This document shows, in pieces, positions 34,490 to 45,024 of a stretch of DNA of 64,000 bases. Made by a program: the position numbers and the translations under genes. The stretch covers positions 1-64,000 of IMG/VR virus record IMGVR_UViG_3300020392_000008. The stretch is one strand, 5' to 3'. Under the pieces are notes generated by a model. It was not told the origin of the DNA. It ran no database searches and saw only the letters and a program-made list of their open reading frames with translations. Within the stretch, counting starts at the first letter, position 1. Each line of letters opens with the position of its first letter. This DNA is from a virus.

Positions 34490-37400
34490 ATGAGAAACAT
34501 AGAATATAATAAAATATTAAACGATACTACTAGTTTTCAATTAGTTAGAACCAATCCTAAATTAACTTCAAATGTAAAACTAACTATCAACCAGCATGAT
34601 GAAATGTGGTTAGATTCAATAGAAGTTTCTTCAGAGTTAGCAGATGATAAATATAAAAGATTTAGAGTAAACCCAGAGGTTTCACACCCTGCGAATCTTT
34701 ATAATTTTTATGATAGTGGAAAAACCCCTAATGAAATAGCATTTTCATTGTCTGAGAACGTGTCAACTGTAAAAACATCAAAGGATTATAAAGACCAATA
34801 TGACTTCTCTGAATATTTTAGCGGAGCTAGATATTTTCCATCAAAACAATATACTGAAAGGCTATCTTACTTTGCGCCTATTTACCTAAAGCAGGATTTA
34901 CCTGAATATTTTGTTATATTTAAAATTGAAAATCCCCTAAACTATAGAATAGACGATTCTGAATCAAGCTACCCTTTTGAAAAAGGTCAGTATATTATAG
35001 ATATGTTAAAAAAATCTACTATAATAAAAACATATGATCTAACAGAATCAAGTAAAGTAGGATCATATTTAAGAAAACATGTGTCAGACCCTAGTTTTCC
35101 AAAAGGAGGCTTAACAGTTGACTATAATAAAGACACTTTTACTAAATTTAATGGTATTCTTATAGATTCAGGAGCATTTGGAAGTAGAAGTGAATTGTTA
35201 TCTGATTTTTATTCTTCTTCTACTCCTCTAAAACATTTTGAGCAGTTTATAACTAAAGGATACGAAAGAAATGGGGTTATTTACCCCAATATTATGAATA
35301 TTGAATTTATATTCGATGACGAAACATCTGAATATTATGATTTTAATAGATACCTTGGGGTTTACATAAATAAAGTTGAATTAGATAAAATATCGGCTGA
35401 CATAGATAGAGTTTATAATAAAAGGGCAACTTGGTTGAACACACCTAGACTTAGAAGAAATGTAAAAGAATACGAAGAAGTAGCAGTTATTCAAAAAAAC
35501 CCAAACGGTGTTATTTTTCCATATAAACAAACTCAATTAAAAATGTCAGAATTTAATGATTCATACTCAACTAATGACAAGTTATATATGAATTATATAA
35601 ATGATAAACATGGAAATTTATATTCATTTAAACTTAATAATAACCCTATAATAGAAGACATAGATTCCTCGTCAAATGAGTTAACTACGGGTAAAATAAA
35701 ACTATCTAAAAAAGAAATTAATTTAGGAGACTTCTTTGGACCCGGTAGAGATTTTTTACAGGACGAAGCTTTTTCAACAAATAACCCGGGTTATTCAAAT
35801 TCTTATTTAAAAATATTATCCGAATTAAAAAATGGAGATGTTATTAAATTTTACCACCCAACAGGAACTAAACAAGATTCGAGCGGTAAATATGATGACA
35901 TAATAGCTACAGTAGGATACTCGCTAGTCCCTAACTCGGGAGATTTTTATTTTTATAACGACATAGATAATGTAGTAGGTCATGATACTTTTTATTTTAA
36001 TGCGACAGGGCTTCCTAACGAAATAGCGAGCGCTATTAAAGGTTGCTTAGATAATATTAGAAGTAGAACGTTTAGAATTACTTTAATAGATGAATATCTG
36101 TTTATAAGATCCTCTTCATATGGAAATTATGACGACAGATATGGGCTAGAATATCAATCTCCTTCTTTAGATTATTCAAATATTGAAATAGCAAAAAAAT
36201 TAGGAAATGATTTAATAGGGAATATTTTTAGATTTGAAGGCGGTTCTTCTTTTTCAGGGAATAGAATAATAATGAAAGCCGACCAAAGACAGCGGCTGGA
36301 AGAAAATATTAACGATGTAATAGTAAAAACAGAAAACGGATGGTCTAAAATAAAGAAAATATCTAATTATATAGACACTATTGAAAAAGGTTATCACGAT
36401 TATTTTGATAAAATATCTATTTTATTAGAATTAGAAGAAAAACCTTTTATAAGATTTGGAGAAGTTATAACTAAATTAATACACAGACCTTCTTTTGGTC
36501 TACTGTCTTTTTTACCCATTAGAGATTTTGATTTTGATTTTTATTCTAGTAAATATTTAAATTTTCCTATAAATGACTTATATCAATTTTATTACATTCC
36601 CGATGATACTAATATATTAGAGGAAGGTATTTCTTATCAAGTATATGGAAATGGTAAAATACAATGGAATGGTAATTCATATTCATCGCCCGATGTGTTT
36701 CAACCTGGACCAGGAGATGAATTGTTTTATACGGTTTCATCAGGGGATCCTATTGTTTCTTTTGCAAACGTAAATTTAAATGGAAACGCAGGGTCTTCTA
36801 TTATTCCATATAACGATGAAAACAAAGAAATAAAAGATTTTGAAGGATTTTTCTTACTAAAAGATCCTTCTAAAGTTACGCCAGAAGAAGACAACGAAGT
36901 ATTTAAAAGAAAACAAAAATATTTAAATGGAGCTACTCAAACGGAGTATGATTATTATAAAGAAAATTTTACAAAGGATTTTTCTTTAGAATCAAAACTT
37001 ATTCCGTATATAACTAAATGGTCGTTATTAAATGGTAAAGATTCTAGAAATAATCCTTATAGACTTAATAATGAATTGGCCTTTGGATTTAATAACTTTT
37101 CACCTAGTCATGATGATACTACTCAAAATCCATCTAATTTTACTCATGAATGGTTTTACTTAGAATCAAAGTTTAACTATACTGAAGATAAAAAAACAGT
37201 TACGTTAAACAATAGTTATTTTGATATTCCATTAGATGAAAATAAGCTTTTGAATGAAGAAGATTATTTTATAAAATATTTTACATATACGCCTACACTT
37301 AACTCAATAGAAGTGGGTGAAACTCAAACGAGATATTCTATAATAACTAAAAATCAAGTTAATCAATTTGAAACATTTTTAAAAGGTTTTAAACTAAATT

Positions 37401-39463
37401 TTAAAGATGTAATAAATGAAAACGATATAGGACCAGATGGAAAGCCAGTCGCTAGCCAAAATACTACTAGATTTGAAAATTATAAATTTTCTTGTATACT
37501 AAAAACTTTTAAAGAAGATATTAATTCAGACGATAAGGCCCCTATTAAATATAGGGTTGTAGAACATAAAGACTTTAAATTTATATTAGTTATTATAGAA
37601 CTACGAATAGGTAGTGAAGATGAAATACATGATTTTTGGAAAGAATTGAGCCTTCAACCTTCTCCCGCAGTGTTTAACGTAAACAGGTCAAACTTTTTAG
37701 ACTTAGACCCAAGTGGCTTTTACGAATTATATGACACCATAAATGGTGATTATAGAATAAAATTTAAAACTGATTTGTCTACTAACTTAGATATTTCTAA
37801 TATAACTTACTCATTGCTTTATTCTTTAAAGCATAAAAAAGTAAATAACTTTATTGATAATTATTCTAACATAAAACTTACTCCTAAATTAGATTTAAGT
37901 TCAAGTGGAGCTTTTTTATCAGGTGGAAATGAGATAGAAAAAATAGAAAATATAAACGCTTCTAATTATCCCCAATCTATATCTGATGAATTATCAACAT
38001 CTACCTTAAATCTAAATACTTTTATAATTCCTAGGTTTAAAATCATAAATAAAGACTATTTTATTAGAAGCAACTCTTTTCCTAATGATTCAAACCCATT
38101 TATAGCTTCGTTTGATGAAGGTTTAATATGCGAAGAACCGGCAGCTAGGATATATGATGGAGTTCAATATATAAGTAATATTCCAACAGGCACCTTCGCT
38201 GCATATCAGCTGCAATATACTTTTAAAGCAATGGTATCTGGAGCTAATTATTATGAAAAAATAATTGAAAAATTATCATTTGCTAGGTTTAAACAATATG
38301 TAAATGAGTTAAATTCATTTATTGAATACGAAAGCTGGAAAATAAATAGCTTAGGCCAGGCTCAACAGTTGGCTTTGCCTAATTATTACATAGAAATACC
38401 TGATAACGAAAGTATAATTAAAAAACAAGGACTAGCTGCTTTAATAGATAGTAACAGGCCTTCTAATTTTTCATTTATTAACGATATAGGTTATAATTAC
38501 TTTACATCAAATTTAGATAATACATATGAAATAAACAGATATAAAGGAACATATGAACCTATCTTTACAGATGTTATATTCTTTAATTCAAAATATATTT
38601 TTGATCAAACTAAAAATAATATTAAAGAAATAGATTTAGCCAATATATCGCTTAATGTTAATATAGATTCATTCGGTACAATTGAAAACTTTAGTCACAT
38701 AAAAATATCACCTACTAAAATACTAGATTTAGAAGCAGATGATTCATTTGAACCTAGATATGAATTAATAGACGAAATAGCTATTTCTAAAAAACCCTAT
38801 TTTTTATTTGGTTCAAATTGGGAATTTGGATATCACCACAAGTACAAAGATAAATCTAATTCAAAACCTGCTGCAGGGACTTTAAGAATAGAAGAAGATG
38901 ATTCCTTTATAGGTAAACTAATTAACTTACCCAATGAAGTTGATTTAGAAAACTTCAATATTCTTGAATTAAGCGAACTTGAGCTTTTAGAAAACGTAAA
39001 CTTAGATCAAATAGAAATTGTTTCAAAAGAAACCTCTACTGGCATAGAAGGTTATATAAATCTAAATAATATTTTATCAAGATATTTTATAGAAAATGGT
39101 ATATCTAATAGTTTTTATCAATATTTAGTAAATCAAGAAAAATACATAGGTTCTTTTGAATCAATAGACAAATACATAGAGCAATATATTAAATTAAACA
39201 TATTAAAACTTTATGAAACCAAAGAACTGTTTTTTTATACAAAACAAGATAGAACATTAAAGTCAAAACTGCAAACACCTATCAATTCAAATAATATTGA
39301 ATTTATTTCATTGAATGACAATCAACGCAATGAACAGGGGTTTTTTATTAATAAAAATTTAGAGATAAATAAATATGAAAGATTAATATTGAGTTTTAGC
39401 TTTAATAAAAATAATGAGAGTGGAACACTGGTTAGTCCAAAAATTAAAATGAAATTTATTTAA
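34490..39463 (+). CDS. Giant virion structural protein, 1657 aa
   Basis: The largest gene in the window. It is rich in Asn, Ser, Tyr, Asp and Lys, without signal peptide, membrane segments or enzyme motifs that I can identify. The N terminus (MRNIEYNKILNDTTSFQLVRTNP) leads into a domain with many aromatic residues (YFAPIYLKQDLPEYFVIFKI). The rest alternates beta-rich and helical parts, ending with basic residues. Placed between other late structural genes with spacers of 6 and 2 nt. A baseplate periphery or proximal tail-fibre role is plausible from position before the S74 fibre gene. Confidence 0.6.
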   Translation: MRNIEYNKILNDTTSFQLVRTNPKLTSNVKLTINQHDEMWLDSIEVSSELADDKYKRFRVNPEVSHPANLYNFYDSGKTPNEIAFSLSENVSTVKTSKDYKDQYDFSEYFSGARYFPSKQYTERLSYFAPIYLKQDLPEYFVIFKIENPLNYRIDDSESSYPFEKGQYIIDMLKKSTIIKTYDLTESSKVGSYLRKHVSDPSFPKGGLTVDYNKDTFTKFNGILIDSGAFGSRSELLSDFYSSSTPLKHFEQFITKGYERNGVIYPNIMNIEFIFDDETSEYYDFNRYLGVYINKVELDKISADIDRVYNKRATWLNTPRLRRNVKEYEEVAVIQKNPNGVIFPYKQTQLKMSEFNDSYSTNDKLYMNYINDKHGNLYSFKLNNNPIIEDIDSSSNELTTGKIKLSKKEINLGDFFGPGRDFLQDEAFSTNNPGYSNSYLKILSELKNGDVIKFYHPTGTKQDSSGKYDDIIATVGYSLVPNSGDFYFYNDIDNVVGHDTFYFNATGLPNEIASAIKGCLDNIRSRTFRITLIDEYLFIRSSSYGNYDDRYGLEYQSPSLDYSNIEIAKKLGNDLIGNIFRFEGGSSFSGNRIIMKADQRQRLEENINDVIVKTENGWSKIKKISNYIDTIEKGYHDYFDKISILLELEEKPFIRFGEVITKLIHRPSFGLLSFLPIRDFDFDFYSSKYLNFPINDLYQFYYIPDDTNILEEGISYQVYGNGKIQWNGNSYSSPDVFQPGPGDELFYTVSSGDPIVSFANVNLNGNAGSSIIPYNDENKEIKDFEGFFLLKDPSKVTPEEDNEVFKRKQKYLNGATQTEYDYYKENFTKDFSLESKLIPYITKWSLLNGKDSRNNPYRLNNELAFGFNNFSPSHDDTTQNPSNFTHEWFYLESKFNYTEDKKTVTLNNSYFDIPLDENKLLNEEDYFIKYFTYTPTLNSIEVGETQTRYSIITKNQVNQFETFLKGFKLNFKDVINENDIGPDGKPVASQNTTRFENYKFSCILKTFKEDINSDDKAPIKYRVVEHKDFKFILVIIELRIGSEDEIHDFWKELSLQPSPAVFNVNRSNFLDLDPSGFYELYDTINGDYRIKFKTDLSTNLDISNITYSLLYSLKHKKVNNFIDNYSNIKLTPKLDLSSSGAFLSGGNEIEKIENINASNYPQSISDELSTSTLNLNTFIIPRFKIINKDYFIRSNSFPNDSNPFIASFDEGLICEEPAARIYDGVQYISNIPTGTFAAYQLQYTFKAMVSGANYYEKIIEKLSFARFKQYVNELNSFIEYESWKINSLGQAQQLALPNYYIEIPDNESIIKKQGLAALIDSNRPSNFSFINDIGYNYFTSNLDNTYEINRYKGTYEPIFTDVIFFNSKYIFDQTKNNIKEIDLANISLNVNIDSFGTIENFSHIKISPTKILDLEADDSFEPRYELIDEIAISKKPYFLFGSNWEFGYHHKYKDKSNSKPAAGTLRIEEDDSFIGKLINLPNEVDLENFNILELSELELLENVNLDQIEIVSKETSTGIEGYINLNNILSRYFIENGISNSFYQYLVNQEKYIGSFESIDKYIEQYIKLNILKLYETKELFFYTKQDRTLKSKLQTPINSNNIEFISLNDNQRNEQGFFINKNLEINKYERLILSFSFNKNNESGTLVSPKIKMKFI

Positions 39464-39465
39464 AC

Positions 39466-42400
39466 ATGGCAGTCATTATAAATCTTAAAGAACTATTTGC
39501 ATCTGACGCACAAGAAATGTACGTTGATAAGGTAAATTTTAACTTTAACAAACTTTTAGAATTAGGAATAGGACAGCCTGGGCCTCAAGGTATAACTGGT
39601 CCATTAGGATCAGCCGGCCCTATTGGTGTACAAGGCGTACCCGGTGAAAGGGGAAATAAGTGGTACACTGGAACCGGTGCACCGTCAGGTCAAACTTTTA
39701 CCGGATTATTATTAAATGATTTTTATTTAGACACTTCTACTAATAGTATATACCAATATCAAGGTTCACCTGCATCCTGGATACAAATATCAGACTTTAG
39801 CTCAATAGTAAATGGTATAATAAACAGTTCAGGAACTCCCTTTGTTAGAGGTTTTGGAGAAACTAGCCCTGATGATCAGCGATACATAACCTTTACTAGA
39901 CATGGTAATGATTTAACAGATCAAATTTTAGATATTACCCTAGGTAACCCTTCTTCCAATGACATTTTCTTATTAAATAATTGGAATGAAAAACATTTAC
40001 AAGGTGGAATATTAAATTTTCCAAATAACACTGATGAAGAGTTTAATGCAATACAGCATATTTCAGTTGATCATAGCAGCGGTACTGCAACAGGTAGATA
40101 TCACTTAGAATTCGGTTCAATTTATAAAGATTCAAATTCAGATAATTTAATAAGTAATTTATACAATAATCTTAAAATACGATATGTAAAACAAGTTCAA
40201 ACGCCTAGTTATTATTCTAACTCTAATGAAACTATTAATCTGGCAAAAATATCACTAGGACTACCTGAATCTGTGGTTGACCTCAATGCCAATACTACTC
40301 AACAAGGTATATTTTTATTAGATACTCCCCTCTATAACATAGAGGATTCTGCTAATCCAGTAAAAGGAAAATTAAAAGTTAATATTGGAACAACTGAACC
40401 TATAAAAGAAATTAGTCAACTAGCTACCCCTGTAGATGGTATTGAAATTAACACAAATGATTTAACAGGTAGAAATGATTCAGTTGCAATAGGTCTTCTT
40501 AGAAAAGAAAATCACCCAAATTGGACTTTACCATTTGGAATAGATGGAACATTGTATACTATTACTAAATCAAACAGCGTAGGAGCAACTATTATAGAAG
40601 GAGATACCTACAGTTACGATGGTTCACTAAACTATATGCACACTGAAAGTAAGGTAAGAAGCAATGAAAATTTAAGAATGCTTCCTTATCAAAATTCAAA
40701 TATACAAGGTTGGCAGGGTATAGTTAGTGATGGTAAATACCTGTTAGCAGTTTCACCCGGAAACAAAAATCAACAAATTTATACGGACAACGGTAGTTTA
40801 CTTATATATGATGTAACAAATCCAGACGACCCTATTTTAATAAAAGAATATGAAACATCTTCATCTACAAATGGAAATACACCCGCGCCTAGTGAAGAAT
40901 ATGATATTCATGGAACCCCATCAGGTAATGGACCAATTCCAGGTTATCCTAGTTCAAGTAATGGGCAATTCTTAGATCTCCCATTAACTGGTGCAAGAGA
41001 TGTAGCGTTTAAAGGAGATTATGGATATATTGTTAGAAGAAAACCTGATCCAGGTAACGTAGTACCTCCTCCTGGAGTAAATCAGTTTACGGATTCTTTT
41101 TTAGTTTTTAATTTAGGATCAGATTTAAATTTCCCTAAAATAGTTTCTTGGTTAGGTACAAATAATACTTTTTCTCCAGGTTCTTCAAAAATGGATAAAT
41201 TGAGAAGAGTTAAAACATTTGGAAATTGGGCAATGTGTATAACAGACTCAGAATCAGTAAATGCTGACTCATATCTTTTAGCTGTTGATGTATCAAATCC
41301 AAAGGCTCCTATTTTTAATAATAGTAATAGTCATCATACTTTTTCAGGTAGACACATAGACTTTGATATAGATAATGAAGTAGCATATATTTTATCTATA
41401 GAAAACACAGGTGGTACTCAAGAAAATTCAATTTTAACAAAAGTTGGTTTAACAGATCCATTTTATTTAAATACCGCGGTTTCGACGAGTTTAAATATGA
41501 CATTAAATACGCCTATTCCTGCTAATTTAAAAGATATTGGAGGAATAAAAGCTGTTGGTAAAAAAGTATATACTGTTCATGGTAATAGATTTTTTATATA
41601 CAACAGTGGTGAAAGGTTAACAACCACTCCTATTCAACTAAGCAATACATATTTACCTCAGGATCATTATGGAACAGATGTAGATGTTGTTGGAAATTAC
41701 GCTTACATATATGCAACTAATGATATTACAAAGAGTTCATGCATACTTATATACGATATAAGTGACATATACTCCCCAGTATTACTTGATCCAATAACGT
41801 ATTTTGGAAGCGGATCTGGTAAAAGTTTAGGAAGTAAATTCACAACTGTTGGAAATAGAATTTATACAGTTTCAGCTAGACATGATGATGGGCAAGGAAA
41901 TTTAAGTCCTTCAGGAGTTAATTCAATTCATATAGGAGGAATTAGTTCTCCGTCTGCTAATTTAGCTAAAATAAGCGCTTCTGAAATAAATGTATCTAAA
42001 AAAATAAATATATCTAATGACCTAGATGTAGGAAATTCTATTTCAGTTGGTTCTGGAGGAATTAATGTAAATGGAGACGCAGGTATTTCAACAAGCACTA
42101 TTATAGCCAAGCCTCAGCTATTGAGAAAAAATCAATCATTACCGCTAGCTCTAGGCTCTAAATCTTGGATGCACAAACTTAACCCAGGTAATCTTGCATA
42201 TGCAACAGCAATATGGGGTAATCAGATTTTATTAGAAGATATTGATGTAAGTTCTATTACTTTTAACGCATTTGATCTTCCAAAGGTAGCTGGTTTAGTT
42301 ATTAACATAAATAATGTAAATACATATAATTACCCTGGATCAAGTTCACTAGGCTCTTTTGTATATGGAATAAGACAGGACCAGGATTCTCAAACAACTT

Positions 42401-43455
42401 CTAATGGAACGACTGTAATAAACGATTTTAGTGGAGCTATAAGAAACTTAGATGATAATACTCAAGAAAACGGAATATACTTCTTTGGAACAGATAATAA
42501 TTGTGCTTCAACATATGATGCAAACATTAAAAATATACCTGCCGTAAATAACACCCCCGATCAATATTTAGGTCAATGGGGTATTGAATACGTAGGCAGC
42601 CAAAGTGACACAGACCCTAATGTAAATGGACTTAATTTTTGGAAACCTAGTCCTTCTCACAATCCTGGTAACTTTAAATTATTCTTAACAGATGGCGGAA
42701 GAATTGGAATTAATACTGGCACGCCTCAATACACATTAGATGTAAATGGAGATATAAATGCCAATGGAGGTATAACTGCTACTGGACCATCTACTATTAA
42801 TAATTTCTCTAGCAACGGTGTTGATATTACCGGCGGTAGCATAACAGGACAAACAAGCTGGGATTCATCAGGATCGTTTAATCAACAAGGTACTGCGACA
42901 ATCGCAACAGTAGGAGGCTTTTTAGGAGTAGGGACTGCTCAGAGTAATTATAGCACGACTGGAACAAGTGGTAGTAACAACCAACATCATGTGGCAATAT
43001 ACACATGGACTAATTCAAACCAAAGCGGTGATCTTAAATATTATAACAGAGTAGTAAACACGTCTAATGTATTTCATAAACTAGCCGTAAATGGTTACAT
43101 ATACGGAAAAGGTATACATTGTGCTTCTGATAAAAGAGATAAAGATCATATAACATATGTCGACTCTAAAGAAGCATTATCTGTTATAGAAAAATTAAAT
43201 CCAGTGTTTTATAAAAGAAAAAGCAATGGATTATTAGAAACAGGTTTTTATGCACAAGACGTAAAAGAAATTTTACCTGAAGCAGTTTTATCATCTGATA
43301 ATGAAGAAGAAAATTTAATATTAAGTTATAACCAAATAACAACATGTAACACTTCAGCTATTCAGGAATTAAATAATATTATAAAAGAAAAAGATAAGAA
43401 AATAAACGATTTAGAATCAAGATTGGCAGCAATCGAAGAAAAAATAGGATTATAA
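39466..43455 (+). CDS. Tail fibre with collagen-like repeat, LVIVD propeller and S74 chaperone
   Basis: 1329 residues with readable domain order. Residues 1-35 form an attachment part. About 36-62 is a collagen-like Gly-x-y segment (GQPGPQGITGPLG...). About 400-800 holds repeated LVIVD-type propeller blades (SLLIYDVTNPDDPILI, LLAVDVSNPKAPIF, CILIYDISDIYSPVLL). About 840-1210 is fibre-like with LDVNGDINANG repeats. The C terminus is an S74 intramolecular chaperone with Ser1221/Lys1226 in CASDKRDKDHI, then NPVFYKRK and a terminal coiled coil. S74 domains trimerise fibres and usually cut themselves off. The protein probably binds the host surface. Confidence 0.85.
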   Translation: MAVIINLKELFASDAQEMYVDKVNFNFNKLLELGIGQPGPQGITGPLGSAGPIGVQGVPGERGNKWYTGTGAPSGQTFTGLLLNDFYLDTSTNSIYQYQGSPASWIQISDFSSIVNGIINSSGTPFVRGFGETSPDDQRYITFTRHGNDLTDQILDITLGNPSSNDIFLLNNWNEKHLQGGILNFPNNTDEEFNAIQHISVDHSSGTATGRYHLEFGSIYKDSNSDNLISNLYNNLKIRYVKQVQTPSYYSNSNETINLAKISLGLPESVVDLNANTTQQGIFLLDTPLYNIEDSANPVKGKLKVNIGTTEPIKEISQLATPVDGIEINTNDLTGRNDSVAIGLLRKENHPNWTLPFGIDGTLYTITKSNSVGATIIEGDTYSYDGSLNYMHTESKVRSNENLRMLPYQNSNIQGWQGIVSDGKYLLAVSPGNKNQQIYTDNGSLLIYDVTNPDDPILIKEYETSSSTNGNTPAPSEEYDIHGTPSGNGPIPGYPSSSNGQFLDLPLTGARDVAFKGDYGYIVRRKPDPGNVVPPPGVNQFTDSFLVFNLGSDLNFPKIVSWLGTNNTFSPGSSKMDKLRRVKTFGNWAMCITDSESVNADSYLLAVDVSNPKAPIFNNSNSHHTFSGRHIDFDIDNEVAYILSIENTGGTQENSILTKVGLTDPFYLNTAVSTSLNMTLNTPIPANLKDIGGIKAVGKKVYTVHGNRFFIYNSGERLTTTPIQLSNTYLPQDHYGTDVDVVGNYAYIYATNDITKSSCILIYDISDIYSPVLLDPITYFGSGSGKSLGSKFTTVGNRIYTVSARHDDGQGNLSPSGVNSIHIGGISSPSANLAKISASEINVSKKINISNDLDVGNSISVGSGGINVNGDAGISTSTIIAKPQLLRKNQSLPLALGSKSWMHKLNPGNLAYATAIWGNQILLEDIDVSSITFNAFDLPKVAGLVININNVNTYNYPGSSSLGSFVYGIRQDQDSQTTSNGTTVINDFSGAIRNLDDNTQENGIYFFGTDNNCASTYDANIKNIPAVNNTPDQYLGQWGIEYVGSQSDTDPNVNGLNFWKPSPSHNPGNFKLFLTDGGRIGINTGTPQYTLDVNGDINANGGITATGPSTINNFSSNGVDITGGSITGQTSWDSSGSFNQQGTATIATVGGFLGVGTAQSNYSTTGTSGSNNQHHVAIYTWTNSNQSGDLKYYNRVVNTSNVFHKLAVNGYIYGKGIHCASDKRDKDHITYVDSKEALSVIEKLNPVFYKRKSNGLLETGFYAQDVKEILPEAVLSSDNEEENLILSYNQITTCNTSAIQELNNIIKEKDKKINDLESRLAAIEEKIGL

Positions 43456-43456
43456 A

Positions 43457-44095
43457 ATGGCATTAATAATAACATCAGAAATACCAACCAGTGCTGGAGT
43501 AACAAACCAAGCATTTTTAATAATAGAAAAAACTAGTTACGCAATTGATCAACTTGCTCTTAGATATGGTACTGACACTTTATCTGTTAGTACTAGGTTA
43601 TACTTAAATAAAGAATCTTGGGAGTCAGATCCTACATCTTCATGTGTATCCAATAGTGTACTTGAATCATTTTCATTTCAAGGAGGTGCTAGTCCAGATA
43701 TACTATTCCCCCTTAAAGATAGTATTCCCCTTTTAGAAGCTTGTTATGATTTAGTTAAGCAAGAACTTGAAGCAATAGGGTTAAACGTTGAATATGGAGA
43801 TGATACTGACGCTAGAATATCAGAAAAAATGCGAGACTGGAGAGAGGGAAATAAAAAAGATATAGCTAACGCTAAACAACGTGAGACTGATAGATTAGTA
43901 GCATTAAACGAAGCGGCAGAAAGAGAAGCTCGTGAATCTTTAGAAGCCGCTCAAGCTAAAAAAGATGCTGAAGCTGAACAAGCTGCAATCGACGCCGAAG
44001 TTGCTAAAAAAGCAGAAGCCGAAGCTGAAAAAGAAAAAGCTGAAGCTGAACAAGCTAAAAAAAATAAAGAAGATTCTAACGAAGGTTACGCCTAA
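43457..44095 (+). CDS. Fibre-associated protein with Ala/Glu/Lys coiled coil, 212 aa
   Basis: Residues 1-120 are a small globular domain (MALIITSEIPTSAGVTNQAF..., with two cysteines). Residues about 125-205 are an almost pure Ala/Glu/Lys helix with repeated AEAEKEKAEAEQAKK units, predicted as a long coiled coil. It starts one base after the fibre gene stop, so it is co-translated and may attach to or chaperone the fibre. Its last codons overlap the end of the convergent gene at 44092. Family not recognised. Confidence 0.65.
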   Translation: MALIITSEIPTSAGVTNQAFLIIEKTSYAIDQLALRYGTDTLSVSTRLYLNKESWESDPTSSCVSNSVLESFSFQGGASPDILFPLKDSIPLLEACYDLVKQELEAIGLNVEYGDDTDARISEKMRDWREGNKKDIANAKQRETDRLVALNEAAEREARESLEAAQAKKDAEAEQAAIDAEVAKKAEAEAEKEKAEAEQAKKNKEDSNEGYA

Positions 44096-44961
44096 AGAAA
44101 GTCTTCTGATAGTTTAAAAGGTAATATATTTTCGTCTATTAAAATATCAAGCGCGTTCTCTAAAAGATTTGGGTCAAATCTATTGTCATTAGCCATTAAT
44201 TTATTAAGAAGAATAGTGTTTTTTATAGAATCAGCCACTATATCTAAATCTAATTCCTTTTCTTTACAAATACAAAAAAGTAAATTTATATCAGGATCAA
44301 GTTTATTTAATTCCTTGTTATCTATTTTTTCTATTACGTCTTTAATAGGTGTTTCTTCGATATTATCTACTTTTAAAGTTTCTACTTTAAAAAATTTATA
44401 ACCTTTTGTATATCGCTTATCCATTTTTAATTTCCATATGTTATATGTTGAAGTTTCATTTATGTTTATAATAACATACACTTCATTTAAAAATTGAATT
44501 TCACTGTTTACATAATATATGTTAAAGTTTTTTATATTAAAAATTTCACATTGTTTTTCTAGGTAATCTATACATAGGTTTCTAAATACTTCGTTGGCCT
44601 TTTTAACTGTTTCGCCAGATTCATTATCTGTTTTATAAAAAGAAGATAATTCATTAGATATCTCTATAATTCTATCGTTTCTCCAAGAAGATTTCATTTT
44701 AAAATTAAACATGTTTCCATCTAATACTAAATTATTTAGGTTTAAATAATGAAAAAGGATTTCATAAAAATACTCGTTATTTCCATTCTCTAATTCATTA
44801 GTGTATTTTTGTTCAGCAGCCTTTAATACATACGTAAAGTATTCAGAATCTATATAATCCTTTTTAGTTATCCACATTGGATCTAGTATGTGTTTAGACT
44901 TCAAAACCAACATATTTATTTTTATATATTCTACAACAAAACAGCCTATTGGTTCTATCAT
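44092..44961 (-). CDS. Hypothetical protein, 289 aa
   Basis: Not recognised. Lys/Asn/Asp/Ile-rich with mixed helix and strand, no signal peptide or membrane segment. The start at 44961 gives MIEPIGCFVVEYIKIN; an in-frame ATG at 44913 (MLVLKSKHILDP) is an alternative. The stop overlaps the convergent structural gene by 4 nt and the 5' end diverges from the neck gene at 45025 with only 63 nt between. It is a single leftward gene set into a long rightward late block, as often seen for inserted accessory genes. Confidence 0.6.
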   Translation of the reverse strand: MIEPIGCFVVEYIKINMLVLKSKHILDPMWITKKDYIDSEYFTYVLKAAEQKYTNELENGNNEYFYEILFHYLNLNNLVLDGNMFNFKMKSSWRNDRIIEISNELSSFYKTDNESGETVKKANEVFRNLCIDYLEKQCEIFNIKNFNIYYVNSEIQFLNEVYVIININETSTYNIWKLKMDKRYTKGYKFFKVETLKVDNIEETPIKDVIEKIDNKELNKLDPDINLLFCICKEKELDLDIVADSIKNTILLNKLMANDNRFDPNLLENALDILIDENILPFKLSEDFL

Positions 44962-45024
44962 AAATTGGGTATTAATTAATTAAATATATAAACATATAGA
45001 GCATAAACATAATACCTTGTATAT

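Noticed and set aside
43982-44090. Ala/Glu/Lys-coding repeats as a CRISPR or tandem DNA repeat
   Set aside because: The repetition is at the protein level (coiled coil) with variable codons and no constant spacers.
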